A stretch of DNA of 64,000 nucleotides from Closterium sp. Naga37s-1 (Eukaryota; Streptophyta; Zygnematophyceae; Desmidiales; Closteriaceae), in the NCBI GenBank assembly GCA_947471745.1, contig CANJKZ010000010.1, forward strand, positions 9,049,501-9,113,500, written 5' to 3'. Shown one piece after another: positions 54,561 to 62,931 of this stretch. Each line of letters starts with the position of its first letter. Positions within the stretch are counted from its first letter, which is position 1. Below the pieces are notes generated by a model, which saw only the letters and a program-made list of their open reading frames with translations, was not told the DNA's origin and ran no database searches. A program made the position numbers and the translations under genes.

Positions 54561-54737
54561 TGTTGAGAATCATAAGCATAGAGAGGAGCCATAGCTAGGG
54601 TTTAGCTAGCTAGGCAAGAGAGAAATGAACAAAGGAGGGGTTTCACTAGCAGCAGTTGGGATACATATAGCAAACCCTAACAGGGTTGTACTCGCTATAG
54701 AGCACCCCACTACAGGCTAGATAATAACATTCTGACA
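54561..54737 (-). repeat. 5' LTR of El5
   Basis: Plus strand TGTTGAGAATCATAAG to ACATTCTGACA, followed by GGCGG. Confidence 0.9.
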
Positions 54738-55352
54738 GGCGGGGCCCCTCAGCAGCGAAACAGCGTAGCGAATCTTCGCTGCGTCCGACTCGACGTAATT
54801 CGCGTCGAAAAAAACGTTCATCGTGAAAACCCACGATTGAACCGTCGGACCTCCACGCTGGCTCGGGTCGAAGCAGGGCGGGCGTTGCGGCTTGAGTGGC
54901 ATTGGTGCCATAATGGCCTGTTCGCCACTTGTCGCCGCGAACTCCATGTGCCGACGGGCTTCACGAGGCTCCCGCGGGCTTGGTGCGACCCTGTTTCCTC
55001 CCATACCAGGCATCGGCTGGGCGGCGCCATCACTGGCTGCGCCTGAGCGCTGTCCCACGCTGTCGTGTTGCGTTGGTGTGCCGGACGAAATGACGATCGG
55101 CTCGTCCGATTGTGCAGATGTATTTGTCGGTGCGTGTGGTGGTGCTGGAGTGTTCACCGTGGATTGCTGACGCGCGGAGTCACGCTCCGCCGTGAGCGTC
55201 GCAATTTCGAGCGCCGAATCTTCAAGTTGGCGCACCAGACGGTCAAGCTGCTCCTGCGTCAATGTTGCGAGCGTAAATTCGGCCATGGCAGGGGTGTCGG
55301 GCGAGCTCAGCGAGAGCCTCGGTCGTGGCCGTGCGTGCTTACGAGAGAGCAC
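54738..55352 (-). CDS. G2 Gag, N-terminal part
   Basis: From ATG 55352; an internal Met at MAEFTLATLTQEQL (about 55286) is an equally good start. Seen: a short coiled-coil-like segment (LDRLVRQLEDSALEIATL), a Ser/Thr/Pro-rich region, then the gag entry KPQRPPCFDPSQRG, VQSWVFTMNVFFDANY and YAVSLLRGPA, where El5 is inserted. Confidence 0.85.
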
Positions 55353-55454
55353 TGCGAGCGGCGGTGCTGTGTCGTTGAGAGACGTCTACCCCCCCCCCAA
55401 AATTGAGATAGTGCGGAAACGAAGGTGTGGGTGCGGTCCGAGAAGAGATCGTAG

Positions 55455-55467
55455 GCTCTGAATACCA
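55455..55467 (-). promoter_or_regulatory. Primer-binding site of G2
   Basis: Minus strand TGGTATTCAGAGC, two bases after the 5' LTR. It matches the initiator Met-tRNA complement with one extra T. Confidence 0.75.
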
Positions 55468-55469
55468 AG

Positions 55470-55811
55470 TGTTACGAGTGCAGTTGAGTGAACGAACGGG
55501 AATTGCACTATCGAAGCAAGAGTACAATGAGCGAAGGCATGAGCGAAGAATATATAGCGAAACTACAGTGGTAACGGTAATGGACTGTGGTTGTCGCGCG
55601 ACGGGCTTGGGACTGAGGTTTGGGGAATTGTCGAAGCGGAGGCTCGGAGTCTGGGTTACCCGCCGAGCCGTGAGGTCGGGGTGCGACGTGCGAAGGTGGC
55701 GGGAGGATTGTCGATGCGAGGGTTGCGAGTGGTAACGGTGCTGACTGTGGTGCTACAGTGGTGTACGCGCTGAGCGGGGACGCGAAGTAAGGAAAAGGAA
55801 TTTTCGTTACA
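55470..55811 (-). repeat. 5' LTR of G2
   Basis: 342 bp, about 11 differences from 42061-42402; followed by GTGTA. Confidence 0.9.
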
Positions 55812-55816
55812 GTGTA

Positions 55817-55995
55817 CCATATTTATTAGCTTGTACACTCTTGAACTGGCCTTGTGGCCCTTTGTTTGTGCTCAGACTGTGTGGTGACGTTGTGATCCAC
55901 CCTGAGCTTTGTTTTCTCTCTTGCTTGTGACTGGTCTTGTAACCTTAGGTTGTGTTTCTTGTTGCTTGGCATTCCCCATTTAGGCTATGGGGGTG
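55817..55995 (+). other. 3' noncoding module and polypurine tract of D
   Basis: CTGGCCTTGTGGC, GTGATCCACCCTGAGC, GACTGGTCTTGTAACC and CTATGGGGGTG, then the LTR. Separated from the D stop codon by G2. Confidence 0.75.
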
Positions 55996-56112
55996 TGTCA
56001 AATGTTATAGCCTCTAGTGGGTCATGCTATATGGGGTACAAACAGTTAGGGTTAGGCATTTGTACCCCAACCCAATCAATCGAACTCATTCCGCTGTGTT
56101 TAGTTTCTAAGA
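55996..56112 (+). repeat. 3' LTR of element D
   Basis: 2 differences from 35141-35257; followed by CAGGG (56113-56117). Confidence 0.9.
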
Positions 56113-56117
56113 CAGGG

Positions 56118-56480
56118 TTACCGATTTCATAACGAAATTTACCCTGAATCCAGTACCATACTCCCTCCCCCCCCCCCCCCTCCCCCCCCACTTCCCCCAC
56201 CCCCCCTTTTCCGTAACCCGGGATTCCCGATTGCCAGCTGTAAAAACCGGAATTTCAGCCTCGACAATACATGTGCTGGCACGAAGTGGGCCACCATTGG
56301 CCAGAAACACCAGGGTTTGAAAAACTGGTACACTGATGCCACAAGGTTGGATTTTCAAAAACAAGAAAAACACTGATGGATCAGGGTTTGAACAAGGTGT
56401 CACACTGATAATCAGGTTTTTGAACAGGTGCAACACTGATCACAAGGGTTGCTCAAAACCAAAAATTAGCCCTGCTACAC
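56118..56480. repeat. Degenerate CACTGATG-CAGGGTTT repeats, host DNA
   Basis: Irregular units containing ACACTGATG and CAGGGTTTGA between 56280 and 56460, matching the island at 35000-35140. Also a C/T homopolymer run at 56161-56215. No gene. Confidence 0.6.
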
Positions 56481-56649
56481 ACGTAATACACAAAACAATA
56501 AGTGCCTGCCTGGACACACAGTGATGCCAGTGCATGCTCGCCGATGCATGTCCGTGCCTGTTACTGCTGCCCGTGTTACCGCACGGCTTGAACCACACAG
56601 TAATGCCTGTCCATGGGATGCCTGTTCAAGTACGGTAATGCCTATTCAA

Positions 56650-57130
56650 GTGGAGCCTGCTCATGGATTGTGCTAGCATCAGTGCAGCGGGTGTGCGGCC
56701 TGCTTGGCCCGAGCAGACGTGCACTTGGCCCATGGTCACCAGATCCCTTCTGAGGAGCCTGAGAAGCCGCTTCAGTGCAGCGGCTGTGCTGCCTGCTTGG
56801 CTTTGGCAGACGTGCACTTAGCCATGGTCACTGATGCCCGTGAGATGGCATCTGTCATGTAGAAATTGGGCACCTGGGGGGAAACAACGCAAAGGGGGGT
56901 TGAGAGGGGTGATAAGGGGTTGAGAAGGGTTGAGAGCGATGGAGTACAGTACGGTAGGATGGAAGATCTGCACTTAGCCATGGTCACCGAAGCCCGTGAA
57001 ATGGCATCTGTCATGTAGAAATTGGTCACCTGGGAGGGAAGAGCGCAAGGGGGGGTTGAGAGGGGTTGAGAAGAGTTGAGAGAGATGGATTACAGTACAG
57101 TAGGAAGGAAGGCGTGCATTTAGTCATGGT
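56650..57130. repeat. Two sets of tandem repeats of roughly 130-150 bp
   Basis: GTGCAGCGG..GCAGACGTGCACTT..CATGGTCAC occurs at about 56680-56735 and 56775-56830. CTTAGCCATGGTCAC..GTAGAAATTGG..CACCTGG..GGGGTTGAGAGGGG occurs at about 56815-56970 and 56970-57115, with a third start near 57117. On the minus strand two units keep an NFYMTDAISRASVTMAK frame that follows a CAG acceptor-like site. I could not assign it to a protein; it may be another duplicated exon. Confidence 0.6.
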
Positions 57131-57387
57131 TGCAGATAGGCACATGGTGACAGGCACGTTGTGACAGGCGCGGGGACATGCACATTGCGGCGCCAGCCAT
57201 ATTGCGTCAACCACATTCTTTTAGTCAAACATTCCCACTTCGATTTATTCTCTGACGATCATGTGTGCGCAGAACTTGGTGAATTTTGAGGCGCCAAAAA
57301 ATCACCTCATTTTTCTACACTCATCATAGATCATGACTCATGCCCACCTTGAGGTACTCTGTGTCAGCAAAGCATACCCCATCTCAC

Positions 57388-57505
57388 CTTGCGGTGCTCT
57401 GTAACAATCATGCGCGGGCGCGACTTGGTGACGGCTCCCAGGAACTGCACGATGTTGGGGTGGCGCAGCGACTGCAGGATGCGCAGCTCCTGCCTGAACT
57501 CGTTG
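57388..57505 (-). pseudogene. ILK-type kinase exon: alpha-C to beta-5 region
   Basis: Flanked by an acceptor (TGCAG|C) and donor (AAG|GTGAGA). The 118-nt exon reads [19 protein letters not shown] then [18 protein letters not shown]. It matches the alpha-C helix, beta-4 and beta-5 of plant ankyrin-Raf-like kinases ([12 protein letters not shown] is typical of ILK/MAPKKK group C). It is the best preserved of three copies (others near 57590-57660 and 57765-57820). A further fragment TEYLK|GTGGGC lies near 57345. No HRD or DFG exon was found downstream. Confidence 0.75.
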
Positions 57506-57589
57506 CTGCACTCACGGAGGACAGGGAGGCCGGGCCGGGAGGAGGGGAGAGGAGGAGGGCTTGGCTAATCAATGAGTCGACTCAGAAAT

Positions 57590-57820
57590 CACGATGTTGG
57601 GGTGGCGCAGCGACTGCAGGATGCGCAGCTCCTGCCTGAACTCGTTGCTGCATGCACGGAGAAGGGGGGGGGGGGGGGGGAGGAGGCGGGCACAGGGTGG
57701 CGGGCAAGGGGAGCGCGGAGGTGAGGGGATGGTTTCATGAGCGGAATCAAGAGTCATGATGTTGGGGGTGGTGCAGAAACTCCATGACCCGCAGTTCTTG
57801 CGTGAACTCGTTGCAGAGGC
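57590..57820 (-). pseudogene. Two degenerate copies of the kinase alpha-C exon
   Basis: 57590-57660 has [20 protein letters not shown], then leaves homology at ISESTH. 57765-57820 has NEFTQELRVMEFLHHPQH, more diverged. Each has a CAG-like acceptor. They are separated by G-rich or C-rich low complexity, including a run of 17 G near 57665. Confidence 0.7.
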
Positions 57821-58138
57821 GGGTGGGCCAGTGGGGTAGGGGGGGTGGGGGGAAGAGGAATTGGGTGGGGAAAAGAGGGAAAAGCAGGGCGTGGTGGGAC
57901 GAGAATACGAGGAGACTGGTGAGGAAGGGCTGGTGAGGGATCTTCAAAGCTGAGGGGAGGAGGGCAGGGGGGCAAGAGGAGCAGCAAAAACAGCGGATAT
58001 GATACGACCAATTTCTCCATAGAGAGCTGCATGGTGAGAATTCTAAAACACAGTTCACAGATCTCCATCTTACATACAGAGAGCGGCAGGGCGAGAATGA
58101 GACAGAGGGCGAGAATGAGACAGTGATAGGTGGCTTAC

Positions 58139-58234
58139 AGGGCAGCGGGATCGGCAGCATATTCGTCTCTCAGCACCTTCATAGCGATGGGCGTGCCCCT
58201 CCAACTTGGCCACTGCACCTCCCCCGAACGACCC
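58139..58234 (-). pseudogene. ILK-type kinase exon: glycine loop and catalytic lysine
   Basis: Acceptor CCAG|GGG and donor CT|GTAAGC. Starts GSFG, then needs one base removed from a run of G to read EVQWPSWRGTPIAMKVL and RDEYAADPAA. This is the glycine-rich loop plus the A-x-K lysine, with the WRGTP signature of plant ankyrin/Raf-like kinases. The 1-base excess in the G run breaks the frame. Confidence 0.72.
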
Positions 58235-58479
58235 CTGGCTTGGGTAGGAGGACAGAAGCGGGAGGAGGAAGGAGGATTTAGTAAGGGGGAAGGGAAAGGG
58301 AGGAGGGAAGAGGACGGGAAAGAAGCGATTCAAAAAGGACGGTGAGAAGGGGAGGAGGAGAGGAGGGGAGGAGGGGAGGAGGAGGAGGGGAGGAGGGGAG
58401 TAAGGGAGGAGGGGAAGGGAGAGAAGAGCATTCTCGTATAGGGCCTCGCCAACTACGCCTCCCAGAGCGATCCCTGCAC

Positions 58480-59660
58480 TCGTCCCCTTCTCTCCTTCCC
58501 CCAGTCACCCCTCCCCTCCGTCCTCCTGCTCACCCCTCCCCTCCGCCCCCCTGCTCACCCCTCCCCTCCGCCCCCCTGCTCACAACTCCCCTCCGCCCCC
58601 CTGCCCACACCTCCCCTCCGTCCCCCTGCTCAACCCCACCCCCATTCGCCCTGTGCGCACCTCGCCAATGACCCTGGAGATCTTCAGCGACAGTGAGAGG
58701 TGGCTTACGGGGCAGCGGGGCGCCCTGAGAATGATGTCAGAAGACCCTGGAGAATGAAGTCAGAAGACCCTGGAGAATTATGCCAAGCCAATGACCCTGG
58801 AGAGGTCCCCAGGGACAGAGAGAGGTGTCCATCACCATGACCTCTCACTGCCGCCACTGGACGCCCCCACCCCAGGTTGATCGCATCGCACCCCTTCCAC
58901 CCCAGGTTGATCGCATCGCACCCCTTCCACCCCTTGCTCCGCCCCCCTCCCTCCCCCTGCTCAACCCCACCCCCCTTCGCCCCTTGCGCACCTCGCCAAT
59001 GACCCTCCCTGCTCCCCCCAGGTGAGCACGCAGGTCCCCAGGTCGATCGCATCGCACCCCTTCCACCCGCTGTTCATCCCCTGCTCCGCCCACCTCCCTT
59101 CCCGCCCTCCTCACCTCACCTCTGCCTCCCCTTCCTCTCCCCCCTTCCCCCTCACCTCACTGCTCGCCTCGCCCCTCCACTAACCCTCCTTCGCCCCCCT
59201 CCCCCTGCTCACCCCTCCCCCTTTCCTCCCCCCGCTCGCCCCCTGTTCACCTCCCCTCGCCTCCCCTCCCTCCCCCTTCCCCCCTCTCCCTTTCCCCCTC
59301 CCCCCTCCCCCTTCCCCGCTCGCCCATCCTGCGCACCTCGCCAATGACCTTGGACGTCCCCAGGTCGATCTCACTGCCGTCCATCTCCCAGGTCCCCCCT
59401 GCTGACCTTGCCCCTCACCTCCCCCCTCACCTTGCCCCTCACCTCCCCCCTCACCTTGCCCCTCACCTCCCCCCTCACCTCCCCCTGCTCACCTTGCCCC
59501 TCACCTCCCCCCTCACCTTGCCCCTCACCTCCCCCCTCACCGCCCCTCACCTCCCCTCCCTCCCCCCTCCCCGCTCCCCCCTCGCCTCTCGCCCCTAGAC
59601 CCTCCTGCGCACCTTGCCAATGACATTGGACGTGCCCAGGTGGATCTCACTGCCGTTTAG
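58480..59660 (-). repeat. C-rich tandem DNA carrying repeated kinase exon fragments
   Basis: The plus strand is almost free of A, with (CACCTCCCCTC)-like units, and contains at least four copies of the short block CACCT(C/T)GCCAATGACC (minus strand: GTCATTGGCGAGGTG), near 58660, 58995, 59330 and 59610, plus the repeated GGTTGATCGCATCGCACCCC motif (58875, 58905, 59040). They look like serial duplications of the exon annotated at 59337-59400. Confidence 0.65.
59337..59400 (-). pseudogene. ILK-type kinase exon: entry to the kinase domain
   Basis: Minus strand WEMDGSEIDLGTSKVIGE followed by donor GTGCGC. Plant ILKs enter the kinase domain with a W/YEI-x-x-S-E-L-D-x-x-x-S-x-x-I-G-K segment just before GSFG, so this exon belongs upstream of 58139-58234. 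A second, less complete version (NGSEIHLGTSNVIGK) is at 59613-59655. Confidence 0.7.
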
Positions 59661-60413
59661 GGAGGAATGGGAAGCGGAAGGAGGGATGGGGGGTTGAGGG
59701 AGGGAATGGGGAGCGAGGAAGGGAATGGGGAGAGAGGAAGGGAATGGGAGGGAAGAGGAAATGGAAGTGGGGGGGGAGGGGAGGGGAGGGGGAATACGAT
59801 GCTGGGCTGGCTTCCAGTGAAAGCAGGCGCATGCTGGAATGACTCCGTTTGGTCACACAAGTAGATTCAAGCTTTTGCAATGTAGGAGTAACGAGAAACG
59901 AAACGGGGAGCGATGGGATTCTTATGAGAAATGCAGGATCGACAAGGGAGAGGCGGGAGGAGGGGAAGGGCGGGTGCAGAAGCGAGAGAGGGGGCGGACA
60001 GAGAAAGGGGGGGGGGGGGGGAGGAAGAGAGTGGGGGTGAGGGGGAGAGAGTGGGGGTGAGGGGGAGAGAGTGTCGAATAGTTGATAGGCAAGGAAAGTC
60101 GGGTAGGAGTCTTAGGAATCGCGAGCCGAGAAGCATGGCGAGAGGTTTTAGAAGGAAGGTGTTTCAATAGGGTGAAAGGCACAAGATATAGGAAAGAACA
60201 AACGGGCCGAAACCAAACAGGTACAACACCATCAAAGCTAACAAATAGGGTGGTGGCACCCTTTGCCAGACACCCTCTTTCCTCCATTTCCTTTCCCCCT
60301 CTCTCCACCCCGACTCCTTTCCCTCTACACTCCCATCCCCCGGCCCCCTCTCTCCCCGCGAAATCCCTCTCCTCTACATTCCCCCGCCTCCCCACGGACT
60401 CCGCGCACCTCAC

Positions 60414-60493
60414 AGCGCATGCCGGCCTTCTCCTTTCTCCTGGAGCAGGCGGCAGATCTCCGCGGATCCGTACCACTGCGCGTCCGCCAGGGG
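60414..60493 (-). pseudogene. ILK-type kinase exon: ankyrin repeat end
   Basis: 80 nt between acceptor GGCAG and donor CT|GTGAGG. Reads PLADAQWYGSAEICRLLQEK, corresponding to the G-(S/N)-T-PLADA...VIKLLEKHGA part of plant ILK ankyrin repeats. Follows in phase from the exon ending at 61170 (HGNT|PLADA). Confidence 0.78.
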
Positions 60494-60536
60494 CTGCCAG
60501 GAGGGGGAGAGGGAGGGCAATGGCCCATGTCAAGCG

Positions 60537-60856
60537 GCCCATGCCATGCCATGCCATGCCATGTCATGCCATGCCATGTCAATCCATGCCATCCCGTGCC
60601 AACCCATGCCATCCCATGCCATGCCATCCCATGCCATCCCATGCCTTCCCTTGCCTTGCCATGCCATGTAGTTTCTTGCCATCCCATCCCATGCCGTGCC
60701 ATGCCATGCTATGCCATCCCATGCCATGCCATGCCATGCCATGCCATGCCATGCCATGCCATCCCATGCCATGCCATGCCATGCCATGCCATGCCATGCC
60801 ATGCCATGCCATGCCATCCCATCCCATGCCATCTCATGCCATGCCATGCCTTGCCA
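60537..60856. repeat. (ATGCC)n pentanucleotide array
   Basis: About 320 bp of ATGCC units with ATCCC variants, inside the putative kinase intron. Open frames on both strands (Met-Pro-Cys-His and Met-Ala-Trp-His-Gly) come only from the repeat. Confidence 0.95.
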
Positions 60857-61169
60857 GAGTCACAAAACCAGGTAACAATGTGGTTGTCACGACAATTCAA
60901 TGTGATTAACCAAGCGAAGAGTTGAAGTCCCGATGGGAAGTCACAGTCGTAGGGGACAAAACGATTTTTGAGTCGACTCGAAAATGGACTCATCACACGA
61001 GGTCGTCCCCATGGGAAGTCACAGTGGTAGCGGACAAAACGAGCCCACACTGCCAGAAGCAATGCCCTCATGCGCCTCTCACCGCCTTCTCATGAACCCA
61101 CTATCGCCGTGCTGCCCTGCGGCTGTCATGCCATGTAGGGGGTCTCAGCCGTGCTGCACCCCGTCTCAC

Positions 61170-61685
61170 CGTGTTGCCGTGTCTCAGCCTGTCTTTCAGA
61201 TTCACATCCGCGCCTCGCTCCGGCAGCACCCGCCAGATGCATAGCGGCTCGCCCATCGTAGTCCGCCAAATCCGGGCTCACGCCGCGATCCAATAGGTCT
61301 ATAACCACCTCAATCGACAATGCTGCGGCTCGCAAAAAACAGCAGCTGCCCTGCAGCGTCTACCAACCAGCGAGAATCGCGGCGTTACTACTTGTACTAA
61401 GGGCAGTGGTAACAGCTGAGATAGACCGAAACCTTGATCGCCGCCAGGGCTACTACCCTCATCGTCAGGGTTACCAGCATGATCTTTATCGCCAAGGTCA
61501 CTGATACTACTACGTTGACCTTGACTTCTGTCAGTCTCCGGCGGTTTCTCAGTCCCGGATGCTTCCAACGATGCTTCCGCCAATGCTTCCGCCAATGTTA
61601 CCGCGGGTGGCGGAGTCACCGCTTCGGCTAATTGCGGGGGGCCACCGCCAGATTCCGTCGCGTGGTAAGATTCGCTCAACTCCAC
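61170..61685 (-). pseudogene. ILK-type kinase: 5' exon with N-terminus and ankyrin repeats, frameshifted
   Basis: From ATG 61685 (MELSESYHATESGG) a low-complexity N-terminus reaches VTPRFSL, typical of the conserved RFSLG box before the ankyrins. After that the homology moves between frames: GQLLFFAS in one, IEVVIDLLDRGVSPDLADYD and GRAAMHLA in the next, ERGADVNLKDRLRHGNT in a third, where about 9 residues (the usual A-C-Q-G-x-x-D-V-V stretch) are missing. Donor ACG|GTGAGA at 61170/61169. At least three small indels in about 200 bp mark this as a broken gene, or a badly assembled one. Confidence 0.7.
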
Positions 61686-62206
61686 GGCTTGCGCAGCCTC
61701 CGCTGCTACTGCTATGGTTTCCGCTGTTGCCGTTTCCGCGCAGGAGTATCCGCGGCTGGCCCGGAGCAGAAGTTTCCGCGGCTAAAATTTTCGCAGCAGG
61801 AGTACCCGCGACAGGCATTTCGCCTGGAGGTGTTGGTCCGTGCTCTGCGTGTCTCGCGGTTTCCGGGTTCAGGTGACGCGGATACGTGGTTATTAGACAA
61901 TGCGACGCTTTCTCGAAGCGTCGCATCGTCTAGTGCGAAAACGGTGCGCAGTATTTTCGCGGTTCGGCTAAGAAGACTACCTAACGGACAGAAAGTCTAG
62001 CGGCCCGACGAGTGATCGTTCCCGTTCGATATATACTAAAGATCATGAAGGCTAACGAGATGTCAAGCTTGAGCCTTCACATCGAGGACTAACAACCTCA
62101 CAGAACTTTAGTACAGGTGTTCTCGTTTTTAGTCCGACGGATCAACATCGCCGCGCGCGGACTATGTGCGAAAACCTTCAAACCCCAGACAAAACGCGAT
62201 ACTTAT
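61686..62206. other. Host DNA upstream of the kinase remnant
   Basis: No gene recognised; may hold the promoter of the kinase copy. Contains the hairpin at 61900-61926. Confidence 0.4.
61900..61926. repeat. Perfect 11-bp hairpin
   Basis: ATGCGACGCTT - TCTCG - AAGCGTCGCAT. Not followed by a T run. Confidence 0.8.
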
Positions 62207-62931
62207 TGTAACAACCACGGCCGTTATAACAACGGGCAACCGTGTGTTAAATATAAATCACCCTTTACAATATTTATAAAAATCAAGATACAAGGCTTCC
62301 AAGTTTAACTAATCCCACCAAGGGATAATCTAGCCTTGATAGTATTCTTCAAGCTTGAGAGGAGAAAGGGAGCTTGAAGAAGGTTGATGAAGCTTTAACA
62401 AGTAGGTAGGAGCTTCTTGTAGAACTTGTCCTTGAAAAATCACAAGTCTAGTTGTGTAGGAGAGCTTGTTAGGAGAACCCAAAATGACTTAGAGAAATCC
62501 CATTTCCAAGTTAGATTGTTGGAGTTGGGAAGTGGGAATGAGCTTGAAAGCTCCAACCCCTTCCATCATACCCCTTGGGGCTCTTCCCAACCATGGCTTC
62601 CATGGTTGGGGAGCTAATAGGCTTGGAGCCTAGGTGGCATCTTTGTTTGGTTGGGAAAACCCAACTTAATTGTGTTGTATGGTTGTTTTGTGTTTGGTTG
62701 GATTGTAACAACAACTGGCATAATTTGATTGGTTGGAAATCCAACCTTTCCAATCTTCACTTTGATGGGTTGGAAGTTTTCCAAGCCTCAAGGTTGAGGG
62801 TTGGGAAAACCAAACCAGCTTTCCTCTCCAACTCATCCTTCCCATCTCTCGTAGTTCAATTTCTCGTCGAAGAACTTCTCGACATTGACTACGAGAGTCT
62901 CATTAGGTGCTTAGGTAGGTCGCGCGTTACA
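62207..62931 (-). repeat. 3' LTR of G3
   Basis: Plus strand TGTAACAACCACGG to GTCGCGCGTTACA, 725 bp. The ends are a TGTAAC/GTTACA inverted repeat. AT-richer than the interior, with CAAGCTTGA- and TTGGTTGG-rich stretches. The partner LTR is not in the window, so length is inferred from ends and purine tract. Confidence 0.75.

Larger units (their letters stand above)
53297..54737 (-). mobile_element. El5: short non-coding (TRIM-like) copia-type element in G2 gag
   Basis: 1441 bp. LTRs 53297-53472 (176 bp) and 54561-54737 (177 bp) differ only by one T. Target duplication GGCGG at 53292-53296 and 54738-54742. Primer site on the minus strand is TGCTATCAGAGCATC (one change from the initiator Met-tRNA complement). 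Purine tract with CTATGGGGGTG as in El1-El4. The 1.1-kb interior has no protein domains: from the primer side a 36-bp GC-rich minisatellite, then purine/GGAGGA- and Thr/Pro-coding-like stretches. It depends on proteins of other elements. Confidence 0.9.
42061..55811 (-). mobile_element. G2: chromodomain gypsy retrotransposon inserted in D
   Basis: LTRs 42061-42402 and 55470-55811 (342 bp, about 11 differences). Target duplication GTGTA at 42056-42060 and 55812-55816. Minus strand order: 5' LTR, primer site, gag 55352-54738 and 53296-52662, protease, RT 52124-51232 and 44489 onward, RNase H, integrase, chromodomain, purine tract, 3' LTR. Interrupted by El5 in gag and El4 in RT; both interrupted frames close when the inserts are removed. 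The protease region has further damage. Confidence 0.93.
35141..56112 (+). mobile_element. Copia element D (outer shell of the right nest)
   Basis: LTRs 35141-35257 and 55996-56112 (117 bp, 2 differences). Target duplication CAGGG at 35136-35140 and 56113-56117. Own parts: primer site, leader, polyprotein 36151-42024, 3' module (42025-42055 plus 55817-55995). G2, with El4 and El5, is inserted just after the stop codon. The polyprotein has four nonsense codons. The LTRs end in GA instead of CA. Confidence 0.92.

Noticed and set aside
42061..55811. An envelope-like gene in G2 or other elements
   Set aside because: No extra ORF lies between integrase/chromodomain and the 3' LTR in any element.
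60082..60925. Open frames coding Met-Pro-Cys-His or Met-Ala-Trp-His-Gly repeats on both strands
   Set aside because: They are translations of the (ATGCC)n array; a 5-bp repeat without stops is open in every frame.
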